This document shows, piece by piece, positions 44,030 to 54,875 of a stretch of DNA of 64,000 bases. The notes under the pieces are model-generated. The model ran no database searches. It was not told where the DNA came from and saw nothing but the letters and a program-made list of their open reading frames with translations. Source of the stretch: Cadophora sp. MPI-SDFR-AT-0126 (taxonomy: Eukaryota > Ascomycota > Leotiomycetes > Helotiales > Ploettnerulaceae); assembly GCA_020747065.1 (NCBI GenBank), contig JAGMVK010000006.1, forward strand, positions 2,232,001-2,296,000. The letters run 5' to 3'. The translations under genes were made by a program, and so were the position numbers. Each line of letters opens with the position of its first letter. Position 1 is the first letter of the stretch.

Positions 44030-44985
44030 ACCATAAGGAGAGAGAGGGGGAGTGCCAAGCATTCCCAATTCATCATTGTGTACCCAGAAAAAAATTGTAC
44101 AGCTAGATCCACATGCAAAGCCACAATTCACTTCGAGTACGAGGTGTACTTCAATTAACCCCTCGCTACTATATATATTACTATGTAGACTCATGGACAC
44201 CTAATGTACTTCACCTGCCTGCTGTGAATCGAGTCGAATAACTTAAAGCGTCAGGATGAGTGGGCCTCCACTTTTATCATAAAAGACTAATAGTTTTAAT
44301 TACGAGAAAAAGAAATTTACTTTCGCAAAACGTAGTACCACGATATTAGATCAATCTTTCTTGTGATTTAAACTGCAGTAGAAGGAAAAAACAGTTGGAG
44401 TTGTTTATCAGAACCTTAGGAGGAGGCAGAGTTTAAGGGTATACTGTGGCTAACATTTGAGACCTCTGCTCTACTCTCTAAACTCTGTAGGTGGGTAAGG
44501 TTACTACTAGATGTACGCGCAAGTCACTAAGAAAGCAAGCGAGTGGCTTTATATGTGGATTTAAGAAATGCCGTATGTGGATATAGCTGCAGTATTCAAA
44601 TAAATGCGATACTGTAAGCATCCTCTCCTCAAGTTCCTACTTATTTCTTCCTCCATCTCTTTGTCCCTCTTCCTCTCCCTCCCTTACTCCCTCTCCCTCC
44701 CTCATAGATCCATCCCAAAGCAGCCTGACTGAAGGTACAAGTTTCTAGGTACATTAAAGACACTATGGTAATCTGGTCAGACTACTCCAGAGGATCACAC
44801 AGTTTCAAGTGCAATTCTTTGTCGGGTTTAGTACCCAAATGACAAAGAACTTTAGTGCTCTCTCCGTTCCTCCGACTCTCTCAAAGCCCATTGAGGTTTG
44901 AAAAATCCATGCGTAAATTAAAGGAATGACTACAGTCATAGCAACAAATGAATATATGCTAGAACATGAGAGTTCAAATCTAGTT
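44030..44985. other. Intergenic region with polypyrimidine tract
   Basis: About 950 bases between convergent genes. A C/T-rich stretch occupies about 44640-44705. No gene seen. Confidence 0.5.
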
Positions 44986-45639
44986 CTACTCAAATCGAAC
45001 TGTACCCGTGCAGGCACCCTTCCAGAAACAATTGCAGCCACCAAGGTTACTGCACTTACACTTTTCGCACGTACAACCTCTATGATACTTCAAAAACCCC
45101 TCTTGTTTCCGATCAAGGACCTCCACCGTCTTTTCCACATATTTAGAGTTCCAGTACAAATCATTCGTCCAGGGACTGCCTCCTGCGGCCTTTCCTTCTG
45201 TCATCGGTGAGGTCGACGGCAAAGAATAGAATTCTTGGATTTGCTTCGTTGTTCCAGTGCGCTTCATGCTTGGAGGAGGAGGGTTGGACTTTCCAAAGGT
45301 TGGCGTCTTCTGAATATTATTTGCAGGCTTCCCGTCGTGGATGTAAATCCCTTTTGAGTGTGGAAAGTCCCTCAATGGGCAGTCGATGGCTTTGCAAGGT
45401 GGTGCAGGTCCGAAAATAGGTTTCTTCTTGTCTTCTCTCCTTTTCTTCTCCTCCCTGATTCTCTTCTCTTCCTTGACTCTATTCTCTTTCATCTTTCTAT
45501 TCTCCTCCGCTTTTTTGTCTTCTTCTTGGAAAGTATGCTGAAGTAGTTGAACACAGTTCCCCCTGAAATTATTTGGGCGGTTGCTCGGAATCTGAACTAT
45601 TTGACACGTGCAAAGTGGTCGAAAACAGAAGTAGACCAA
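44986..45639 (-). CDS. Hypothetical protein: charged helix plus cysteine-rich C-terminus
   Basis: Open frame of up to 217 codons without a good start. The first ATG in frame is at 45492, inside the charged helix; a CAG acceptor at 45563-45565 suggests that the upstream exon is missing from this model. A long Lys/Glu/Arg helix (KAEENRKMKENRVKEEKRIR) comes first, followed by PPCKAIDCPLRDFPHSKGIY and a Ser/Pro linker. The C-terminal 25 residues hold nine cysteines in CTCEKCKCSNLGGCNCFWKG, then AC. The CxCxxCxC and CxC spacing resembles metallothioneins or small copper/zinc clusters, but no family was recognised. Function is not assigned. Confidence 0.5.
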   Translation of the reverse strand: MVYFCFRPLCTCQIVQIPSNRPNNFRGNCVQLLQHTFQEEDKKAEENRKMKENRVKEEKRIREEKKRREDKKKPIFGPAPPCKAIDCPLRDFPHSKGIYIHDGKPANNIQKTPTFGKSNPPPPSMKRTGTTKQIQEFYSLPSTSPMTEGKAAGGSPWTNDLYWNSKYVEKTVEVLDRKQEGFLKYHRGCTCEKCKCSNLGGCNCFWKGACTGTVRFE

Positions 45640-45819
45640 GGTAGTTGAAAGCGGAAAGAGGTGCCACTGACAGCGTTAGGGATTCAGAATCGAAGTCTCT
45701 TTTTATAAGAAACCCTTGGGGTGTCAACGCTGGATCAAGTGAGAATTGAATCACAAATGGATGGTGATTCCGCAACGAAGATGTGAATCCGACTGACAGC
45801 CAAGTCGATCATTGAATGT

Positions 45820-47979
45820 TCATATCTCGGACAAGCTCGAAGTCGGCACTCCGCTCGTGGAAAGGCCTTGACCAAGGAGTTGCATCTGCTTTGGCTTTTT
45901 CGCAGGTGCCTCGGACGTATTTTGCGATCCAGGAATAATCAGAGTTCTGGCTTGGGCAAGCACCTCCTCTCTCGAGATACCGTACTGATTCTGGGGCAGA
46001 CCCATCGACTTCAAGAACTCCACGCTGTCGCTCCACTCACTCTCATAGCGTTCTTGATCCCACTTCATCTCCTCACCCATCATGTCAATCACACGAGGCA
46101 AAACCTGTAATGCTGACTGCACGTCAATGAATGCGAGTCGCATTCGTCGAGCCAAGACATCGACGGCAGTCTCGGCAGCTTCGCTCTTCATCGCATGCAA
46201 AATCTCTCCATCAACGAAACAGTGGTCGGGAACAAGTCTTCCTGCTTTCGTACAAAGACCAGCAACCTCCCAGGCGCGGTCACCATACGAATGAACCAAA
46301 TGCTTCGCGACATCTTCGTCGAAGGAATAATGTTGGATGAGATTTATGGCCAGTGTGTCGTGGAAGCCGTGGGCTCCAATCAATCGGACGTGTTGGGTCT
46401 GACAGTTGCCGTCCACGACTGGGACATCGTTATAGTCGTGCAAAGTGCTGGAGAAATCGACTTTCGATTTTCTAGGCTGCAGATGAAACGCTTCGATGGC
46501 TTTGTCGACCGCGTCTTCGGCCATTTGGCGATATGTCGTCCATTTTCCGCCGGCGCAGGTGAGAAGGCCGGATTCCGATACAGTAACGAGGTGGTTACGA
46601 ACGAGCGATTCTGTGTTGGCGGCTTTGGGGTCTTGGACTAGGGGACGGATGCCTGTCAAATATTAGCTTTCCACCATTGATTTCAGCGAAGATGATGAAT
46701 GCGTACCAGACCATGCAGCAAGGACATCCGACCGTTGGAGACAGATGCCCGGCGCGAGGTAACCTCTGATCTCGTTCAATATCCAATCGACATCATTTTC
46801 CCCAGCCAAGGGGTTCTTGGACACTTCGGAGGGTGTATCCGTTGTCCCAACTAGAGTGCGGCCTTCCCAAGGTAGGAGAAACATCACTCGTCCGTCTGAA
46901 GTGCTTGGGTCGATTAAACCCATGTTTTTTGAGCTGAAGTATGCGGGTAGAACGATATGAACGCCGCTACTTGGGACGACAATACCGCGATCTTCTGGCT
47001 TGTCGAACTTACGGATGGCGTCTACATATGGCCCGGTTGCATTGATGACGCCTCTGGCACGAATAGTGAATTCATCCGATGTTTCGTTGTCGGATGGTCG
47101 ATTTGAGAGCATGTCCCGGACTCGAGCACCACAGATCTTACCATTCGAATCCTTTTGAAGTTTAGTCGCCTCGACATGGTTCACTATCGTAGCACCATAC
47201 AGAGATGCCGTCATGGCCAAAGAGATATTCATCCGTGAATCATTCTGTTGTCCGTCGTAGTAAACCAGTGCTCCGATGAGGCCGTCTTTCTTCTGTATGG
47301 GGAAAGCTTCGAGGGCAGCCGATTTGGTTAGAAAATATGACCCTCTGTAACCCTTCGAGCCAGCAAGCAGATCGTAACACTTAGTACCCGCCCAAAAGTA
47401 AGGTGCCTTCAGCCAACTTTGCAGAGGAAGCATGACAGGGAGCCATGAAGCCAGATGTGGAGCAACGGTAGTGAAATGTTTCCTTTCTCGAAGAGCTTCC
47501 TGAACAAGCTTGAATTGCTCGTAATCAAGGTTCCAAACTGCCTTTTCTAGATATCGAACTCCACCGTGGATGAGCTTGGTGCTTTTGCTGCTTGCTCCGC
47601 TGCTGAAGTCGTCCCGTTCGATGAGAGCTACTTTCAAACCCCTGGTCACGGCGTCCAAGGCAATTCCAGTTCCTGTCGCCCCGCCCCCGATGATGAGTAA
47701 ATCGTAAATATCATCATCGTCTGAAGAAGCGTCCTGTATTGGGCGTTGACTCTGAGAAGTCAAGCCACTGCGTTTGAGTGCTGAAATATGTTCTTGTCTT
47801 GACTTGACGCGGGGAAATGTTGGGGGTATGAGCTTTCCAGACTTGTCGAATTTTGGCTTGTGAATCCTGGATGGAAGATCATTGCTGTCCCCAGACACTG
47901 CATAAAATGCTGATCCACAAGTCGCTGCGGCAATGGTTGCGTAGGTCAGAGGCCTGACTAAACGTGACGAGGCGAACAT
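45820..47979 (-). CDS. gut2: FAD-dependent glycerol-3-phosphate dehydrogenase, mitochondrial
   Basis: Two exons in phase, 47979-46707 and 46652-45820, giving 701 residues. The N-terminus (MFASSRLVRPLTYATIAAAT) is a basic, hydroxylated presequence plus a membrane-anchor-like stretch. The FAD-binding dinucleotide fold is DLLIIGGGATGTGIALDA (residues 93-110), followed by ERDDFSSGASSKSTKLIHGG and VRYLEKAVWNLDYEQ, which are diagnostic of GlpD/Gut2. TTDTPSEVS and GGKWTTYRQMAEDAVD are further family blocks. The enzyme oxidises glycerol-3-phosphate to dihydroxyacetone phosphate at the outer face of the inner mitochondrial membrane and passes electrons to ubiquinone. It serves glycerol use and the glycerol-phosphate shuttle. 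No calcium-binding EF-hand of the animal type is apparent. Intact. Confidence 0.95.
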
Positions 47980-48861
47980 CGATTCGAAGACAGTAGGAAG
48001 AAACTGCCAAGCGCGCTAATTTTCTAAAATCTTAGTAGAGGGGATAAATGAGAGGCAGCTCTGCCACGTGCAAGGATATCTGAAGAGAAATAACAACTTT
48101 GGAAAGCGACGATACCCGTAAGTCTGGGAGAATGGAGGAGATGATCAACGAAAGGAAGGACTTCTCAACAGTCTTGTACTGTACCAAGGGAACCGGCAAC
48201 AGCCATCACGGACATGTGCATTCTGCAGTCTACTCACTACTCACCCGAATACAGCCGCATGATCCAGCGTGGTTTTTGAGTTGCATATCAGGTCATCTTT
48301 GCTGTTGAGAAGATCCAATGGGAGAGAAAGCCATTGATGTCTGCCAGTCGAGCTAGACTGCTTGGAGCATCTTCGCTTCCAAGCCTATTTTGGAGTTTGT
48401 CCGAAGTCCGACTGGGCGGCCGCATCTTCCGTCCGCGACTGACTCCAATTCCATCGGTTGGCTTCTCCAACTCCCCGTGGCCGAGAGCGTGCTGTCCAGT
48501 TCGGTCCCCGCGGTTCTGATCCTCTTCATCGGATCCCATTCTACGCGCCAGTATGATCGGCTGGTCTTTGCCTCTGCACCGCACGCCATAAATGCCGCAG
48601 TAAATACAATCGCGCAATTTGCTACGCGTGCATGGCTGCAGCTACAAAGGCTGGAATTTCTGGGGCGACGATACGATTTGCGGCCTTTCTAGCAGGGCCA
48701 AGCATGTAATCTTGCGGGGTACTCCATATCCTGGCTGCTTACCTTACATACAACAGTCCTTCCACCTCCCACTCCACTACCTAAACTCTGTCTCACGGAG
48801 TGTTCGGTGTATCTACATATTCGTCTCCCTTGCACTGACTGGGTCTCCACCAACATATGTC
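47980..48861. other. Divergent intergenic region
   Basis: About 880 bases between the Gut2 start and the Zn2Cys6 regulator start, so it should carry both promoters. Overlapping ORFs here have no supported product. Confidence 0.5.
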
Positions 48862-51421
48862 ATGTCGACATCCGAGAAGAGAGGCAAGCGTCCAAGTACG
48901 TCTCAATCGGACGACAATGGAGGTTACATTACTTTCTCATTGGCCGATCAGGGCAAACGGGAGTGGCAAGGCGGGGACTTCATATCGTGCGTCAGCTATT
49001 CTCCTCCTCAATTGACTTCACCGGTTGTTCAATGCCGTGTTTGTTTCCCAGTACTCTGGCAAGCGAGCTTTGAACCATGTAGAATCCCAGTAACAGGACC
49101 CGACTAACTTTTCACAGATGTGTAATTTGTCAAGCAAGGAAGGTCAAGTGCGACCGAGTTAGGCCGAGTTGTGGCTGGTGTGAAAAGAATGGCAGGCAAT
49201 GTTCTTATAGTAAGAAACAAAGGCCGGGTCCAAGTAAGTACTTCTAGCGGAGTCAAATTCGGGATCGCCTAGGGCTGTGGTAGCCTACTCACACTGTTTT
49301 ATATGCCCAAAGAAATCTCGATACCTGGAAATAGATTTAGAAACTAATTCTTATATTTAGAGCCTGGGTCGGGTCACGACCTTGCGGAGAAGGTCTCTCG
49401 ACTAGAATCTGTCGTCCAACTCTTGAGCAAACAGCTGGAAGACCATATATGTGTCCGTAGTTCCATCGAATCTGGGTCTACGGCGAGCCAGTCCCCTCAA
49501 GTGCCAGAGAGGACTGTCAATAATGTCCCTCTACCGACCCCATCCGTCGGAGAAGGAAATAAGTTATCATGGCTTTCTCAGGTATGTCTCCTTTGGACTC
49601 GTCCCCTGTATCTTGAACCCAGGCTGTGGAGTCAGACTCAATATCCCGAGAAATCTTCAAAACATTGAACATCAACAATGCTAATGGGCTAAGCAGGTTA
49701 CCTTGTCAGATCAGACCCAGCCAAACCAGGTAGCAAGAGATACTACACCGAAATATCAAAACGAGACTTATGTGAGAGCGTTCACACCCGTTACACCACA
49801 CATTTCACCATCGCTGAACACAACAGTCGGCTGGCAAAGCGAAACCATTGAGCCAGAATTGCCTCCGCCAGAACAACTGTACATTCTGGTGGATCTCTAC
49901 TTTAAGCATATCAATACTTGGATCCCCATCCTCGATCGTGTCATAACTTTCGACATACTATCACGAGCATGGATACCTGATGAATCAGACCGCGTCTTAC
50001 TTCACGCCATTGTGTTTGTAAGTCTCCGCTTCTCGAGGGATCCGGGCCACACAGCAGAAGTCCGGAAACAGTACAGAAGTCGACTGAAACGGAGAGTTCA
50101 ACTGTACAGTTTGGAACACTCTAATATACGTACAATTCAGTCTATGGTTCTACTTACGGTCGATATGCTGGGAACTTCGCATTGCCCGGAAACATCTAAC
50201 ATGGTTGCAATGGTTACACAGAGTATTCTGAACTTCAGACTCGGATTTGAACTTGGACACAGTGTCAACTCACTAGGTCAAGCAACCACTAGTGTTCTGC
50301 GCTCGCGGCTACTACCACCAGCCGTATCCTGGATTGAGAATGAAGAACGGCGTAGGCTGTTCTGGGTTGTCTACAGTCTTGATAGGTACACAACTCTAGG
50401 GTCGCATTCGCGATTTGGAATCGACGACAAGACCGCCAGAAGACGTCTGCCCTGTCGCTACGACTTGTTCTCCGAAGATCGACACGTCGAGACGAGGTGG
50501 CCTCGCTGGGATGAATTCCATGGCGATGTGGAAGAGGACACGAACCAGAATGCTGCCAACCTCGGAAGTTACTCTTATCATTGCGAGCTTCTGAAAATTA
50601 TGTCCCAGACTCACGAATTTCTTCAAATTCCACTCGACATCACTTCCCAGGTGGACATCGATCAGTGGCGACTCCGGTATTCCGAATTGGATCAGTGGCT
50701 ATCGACTTGGCTCCGCTCACTACCCGGTGAATACAGCGAGATATCCCAGTTCTGCCACTCAGACACCAAGAGCAAGATCTCAAATTGGATCATCCTCCAA
50801 ACAGCATTTGTCGTCGCTGTCATACATCTCCACGCACCAGCAGCCTACCCATCCGAATCATCCATATCGTTCCGGCCATCATACGACGCAATGCAAAAAT
50901 GTCTCGGTGCAGTTGCTAGTCTGAAGGAATTGACGTTAGACGTTGTCAATACCGATATGCTGGACTTACTCGGACCGGGTTTCGCCTTGGCAATGTGGAT
51001 CGCAACTCGACTTTTGCTTGTCCATTCCTCGGTGGAAGGTAATCCTCTTGACAGCAATATTTTCTTCTTCATGGATACTCTGCGTCAACTAGGGAAGTAC
51101 TGGTCTATTGCAACGACATACTGGGAGCTGTTGGATTCCGTGATTCGGGAACCAGGGACGTCCGTTGCTGCACGAGTTGGCGAAATGCGCAGGTAAGTAT
51201 CGTTCGATATTATGCAAGGCAACAGGAAGCTAACGCAATAGGTCCGCGTACACCCTGCAACAATCCCTGTATGATGATGTGAATGCTAGAGGTAAGCATA
51301 TACCGCCTTGTTTTCCGTCAAGTAAACCTTGTGGAGGGATCCTTACTAGCTGTCTGAAAGCCTGAAAACAAATCTCAACATCATCGCCGGCATTCAAACA
51401 TCGGAACAAGCTCAAAGCTGA
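48862..51421 (+). CDS. Zn2Cys6 fungal transcription factor
   Basis: Exons 48862-48986, 49118-49233, 49361-49581, 49697-51192 and 51242-51291 join in phase. The zinc cluster is CVICQARKVKCDRVRPSC then GWCEKNGRQC, spacing C-x2-C-x6-C-x6-C-x2-C-x6-C, created across intron 1. It is followed by the linker KKQRPGPKPGS and a coiled-coil dimerisation helix (LAEKVSRLESVVQLLSKQL). The large fourth exon is the fungal-specific middle homology region (LPPPEQLYILVDLYFKHINT, SWIENEERRRLFWVVYSLDR). Such proteins bind CGG-containing half-sites in the nucleus. The 3' end is ambiguous: reading through the GTAAGC at 51292 stops at 51365, while splicing to an acceptor near 51410 stops at 51421. It is divergent from gut2 and upstream of the dUTPase-like gene; target genes cannot be told. 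Confidence 0.9.
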
Positions 51422-52295
51422 TTTGGCGTACAGACCCGGTATCTACACGTGAGGAACTTACACCCAACGAGCTTCTGAGTCTCGACATTTTCGGCACCTT
51501 TAACTACCCCTACGTACGAACTTCGAGAACACCCCTGGCTGCCATGAGAAGTCTTCCCCGGATAGACGCATTCAACAGAATAGGGCCAGGAAATGAATGG
51601 TCTCCTCAATGAGAAGGCGGCTTCCTGTAATGTAGCTGTATATACCACCAAAAGTTAAAATCCAGGCGTTGATATCGTCCTATACTCCAAGTTAGCTCAT
51701 ATTACTCAAAAGCCATCTCCAAACAGGAATGTGCTTTGATGTGAAGATATCACAAGTCGAGAAGATACGCTTTAAAAGTCCAAGCTTAGGACTGTATGCT
51801 GTGGCGAGAGTTACCTCGAAGCCCGAGGAAAATCGATCAAAATATGTTCCGCCTCCTTAAGCGATCGATTGCCACGATGGGTAGTTGAGGCACTGGAATC
51901 AGTGATACAGATTGATACTTACTTTAGCGTTCAAAAATTCTAGTATGAGATATTCTAGTGTCAGACAATAAGCTCACCCATATCAACGGGCCATGCCTTG
52001 AGTGGCATTTAAAGAATAGAATAGTCACGTGTGCATAAGACGCGTGAAGGCAACCTCGCGGATTCCTTCGCGGTCAGTCCTTCATCGCCTCAAAGACTTC
52101 CGGCGTCCTCGCAACAGACCACACAATTGAAGACTCGGAAAGATTGATTGTCAACAAAACAGCGTCTACATACATCCTGCAACGCTTACTTTCTGGTTTT
52201 TCTCCACACACCCCCCCTCCCCCTTCCAAACATCCAATCTTGAACATTTCATAATTTGAAATCAACACAGGCCCAGCAAAACCTGAAGCTACACC
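51422..52295. other. Intergenic region
   Basis: About 870 bases; 3' flank of the regulator and promoter of the dUTPase-like gene. The last 100 bases include a C run near 52210. No gene. Confidence 0.5.
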
Positions 52296-52871
52296 ATGAT
52301 ACTCAGTGGTCTCCAAATCGTCACCCGCCAACTGATACGCAACCTTCGACATGTAGTCCAACAACAGCAGCCCTGCGGGGTAGACCTGACTCTCCGCTAC
52401 ATCTCCAAATGGACCTCCGCAGCAACAATCGACTTCGACAACACTAAGCGCCAAGCAGCCCAAACTTCCATCTTACCATTCAACGACTCCAGCCGATCAA
52501 TCACCCTCCCACCAGGCGCCTACCTAGTTGATTTCAACGAGACTGTTCACATCCCCCGAAACTGCATGGCCAGTGTCTTCCCTCGCTCATCGCTGTGGCG
52601 TTCGGGTGTGGAAATCAGTGCTGGTGTCGTGGATGCTGGGTATGAAGGGGCTATGGGGGCGCTGATGGAAGTCAAGAACCCGAATGGGCTTGTGCTTTAT
52701 GAGAATGCTAAGCTTGCGCAAATCGTGTTTGAGGAGATGGCCGAGGAGGTTGAGGGTTATAGCGGGGTATATCAGGCATCGACGAGTAGTGTTGGACGAA
52801 ATGGGATGGAGAAGCGCGGGTCTGAGATGGATCCGAGCAATTTGAGCACTGCTCCAGTGAAAAGTGTATAA
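52296..52871 (+). CDS. dUTPase / dCTP-deaminase superfamily protein
   Basis: Intronless, 191 residues. The jelly-roll core is visible: YLVDFNETVHIPRNCMASV, then FPRSSLWRSGVEISAG, VVDAGYEGAMGALMEVKN and NAKLAQIVFEEM, ending in an EGYSGVYQ turn. PRSS, AGVVDAGYEG and the late AQIVFE strand are the nucleotide-binding motifs of the trimeric dUTPase/dCTP-deaminase fold, closest in layout to the archaeal-type dUTPase and DCD group. Eukaryotic housekeeping dUTPases differ in sequence and have a P-loop-like C-terminal motif that is absent here. It may therefore be an additional, bacterial-like copy acting in pyrimidine nucleotide clean-up. The N-terminal residues (ILSGLQIVTRQLI) fit the deaminase-type start. 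Catalysis is inferred, not shown. Confidence 0.78.
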   Translation: MILSGLQIVTRQLIRNLRHVVQQQQPCGVDLTLRYISKWTSAATIDFDNTKRQAAQTSILPFNDSSRSITLPPGAYLVDFNETVHIPRNCMASVFPRSSLWRSGVEISAGVVDAGYEGAMGALMEVKNPNGLVLYENAKLAQIVFEEMAEEVEGYSGVYQASTSSVGRNGMEKRGSEMDPSNLSTAPVKSV

Positions 52872-54875
52872 AAAGCTTCGGAGGTCAAAAGAAGTTTTGG
52901 TAAGCGACTCAAATAATCACTTCCGATCTCGACGGCGGCGCTTCAGTGGAGGGTGAGCAGATGTGAGATAACATTAGATCAAAACATTGCAAAATCATGG
53001 CATCCGAGCAACGGGGACAGGCGATCGAAATAAACAACTTCGAGAGTGGTCTCAAATCATGCTTTCATGTGATGTGCATGATATTGCAGTTGTACATGCG
53101 AGAGTAAGTCCCGTTGGACCTTGAAATCTTGTGCTCGAAGGCTCGACCGTTTGATGGCAAGCTTGAAGAACTTAGTGGGTCAGTAGTTACAATTCGCCAT
53201 CTGTCACACAGTGCTATTAGTGGATATCCAGAAGCATTGATCGACTTTTAGTGTATCTACGACACGAGTGACATTGGTCGGCGTCTATTGTCACCATGTC
53301 ACTGGAGCCTTTCAAAAGTGAAAGACCAGGATAGTATGATATGGTGGGTGGAGTGGTGGAGTGGTGGAGTGGGATGAAGTGGAGGAGAGAGGCTTGAGAC
53401 TTGAAGACAGAGAGAAAAAGGATTGTTGGGCAGATATAGACTATTGAATGGGAAAGTCGGCGTGACACTGGAGCAACAACACCCTAATGACCGTATCATT
53501 CCCACTGTTAGACAGAGTCAATCAGGGGATTTGGTGTCGGTCGCTTTGTCCCTCGTGGCACAAATCGCTTAGCATAGGCAAGGTCGTGTCGGGAAGCTTT
53601 CGCCTAGAAGATTAGCACCTCTATTTGGGGACTTTTGCCCGTTCATCCCGTGTTTAAGCTCCGCTCCTGCCACTGCTGTCAGTGCATTATCAGCAATCTC
53701 CCCTCAGCTGGCCCGCCTCTTTCCAGCTTTTCCAGAACATCGCCAGATCAGATCTCACGTCGAAGCAAGCATCGAAAGCTGTTGGATACCGGTAACAAAA
53801 TCTCGAACATTTCCAAGCTTCTGTGATACATGAGGTGGAGGAGGCGTACCATGTCGTACAACGGGCCGTTATTTTGCTCTTGTGGACGATTCCGATCTCG
53901 AATCCCATCTTCACAGTGATGCGGGACATGGGACGATTTTTTAGTGGTTTGTAAAGTTGGCAGCCAATAGTAGGCCCCTGAAAAAGCCTATTTTATCGAC
54001 AGATCAGTTTTGTGGCAGGCGGAGTCTTGGCAACAAGCTACGAGGTTCCAGATTTCTGATTGACCGCTTGAAGACAGCACAGCTCTCACTAACGCAGGTA
54101 CGCGAACCCAGGTTTTTTCAGATGAATCCCATTATCTACGATGCCCTTTATTCTTGTTCGTCGACCTTCCTCAAGCAAGGGCAATTACTTGGTATATATT
54201 GCATCAATAGATTACATCGCGCGCGTTATTACAGATAATACATTCCCACTTGCTCCATCATGCAGTCACTATCGACATTCTTGGTATGCTAAGCTTGACG
54301 AATAAGCACTGCGGAGCAAAGCTTGGAAAAACAAGTCTCCTTCCGAATTCGATATTCAGGGGTTACGATAGCTTCCAAAACGGCGCTCGCTACCAGCTGA
54401 ACACGCCAATCGGTATCCGCCCGCCAATCAATATTGTGGCGTAGGGACCCTGTTTTGGCGCTACTCTGCTGCGAGTTTATTGTCGCTCTTCAGCCCTAGA
54501 ATCTAGCCCAGGGACGATCGAGCCTGAATGCCCTGGGATCTCTCGCCCTCACTTCGCTGGTAAAACATTACAAGGTGTTCATCCGGCCCTGTCAGGTCCC
54601 GACTGTTTGTATGACTCTCCGGACATTTCTTTCAGAGCTAGTGCTGTTCACGATGGACAGCGACACAGGCCTAGGGAAGTCCACTCCTAGTCATGCCAAG
54701 ACGACGACTGATTCCAGTTGTCTGTCTTCAATAAAGCCCTTGCAGTACCCTTGAATTGGTTTTCCATGTCGTTTCCTCTTAATCGCCCTGGGTTTTGACC
54801 ATCGCCCACTCCACTCCGTCGCTAGCGAGTGTTTGCCTTTCTCGCACGCGGGGTTTTCCTTAACAAGCTGGAGAT
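52872..54875. other. Gene-poor region with GGAGTGGT minisatellite
   Basis: About 2 kb. Contains a short tandem array of GTGGAGTG units at about 53346-53371. Scattered ORFs in all frames lack domains. The final part is the promoter of the WSC gene. Confidence 0.45.

Noticed and set aside
43067..44200. Minus-strand 377-codon ORF over the E/Q/G protein
   Set aside because: A shadow created by the repetitive GC-rich tail; the plus-strand gene has promoter, start and intron.
44960..44990. GTTCAAATC resembling a tRNA T-loop
   Set aside because: No A box, acceptor stem or anticodon arm at the right distance.
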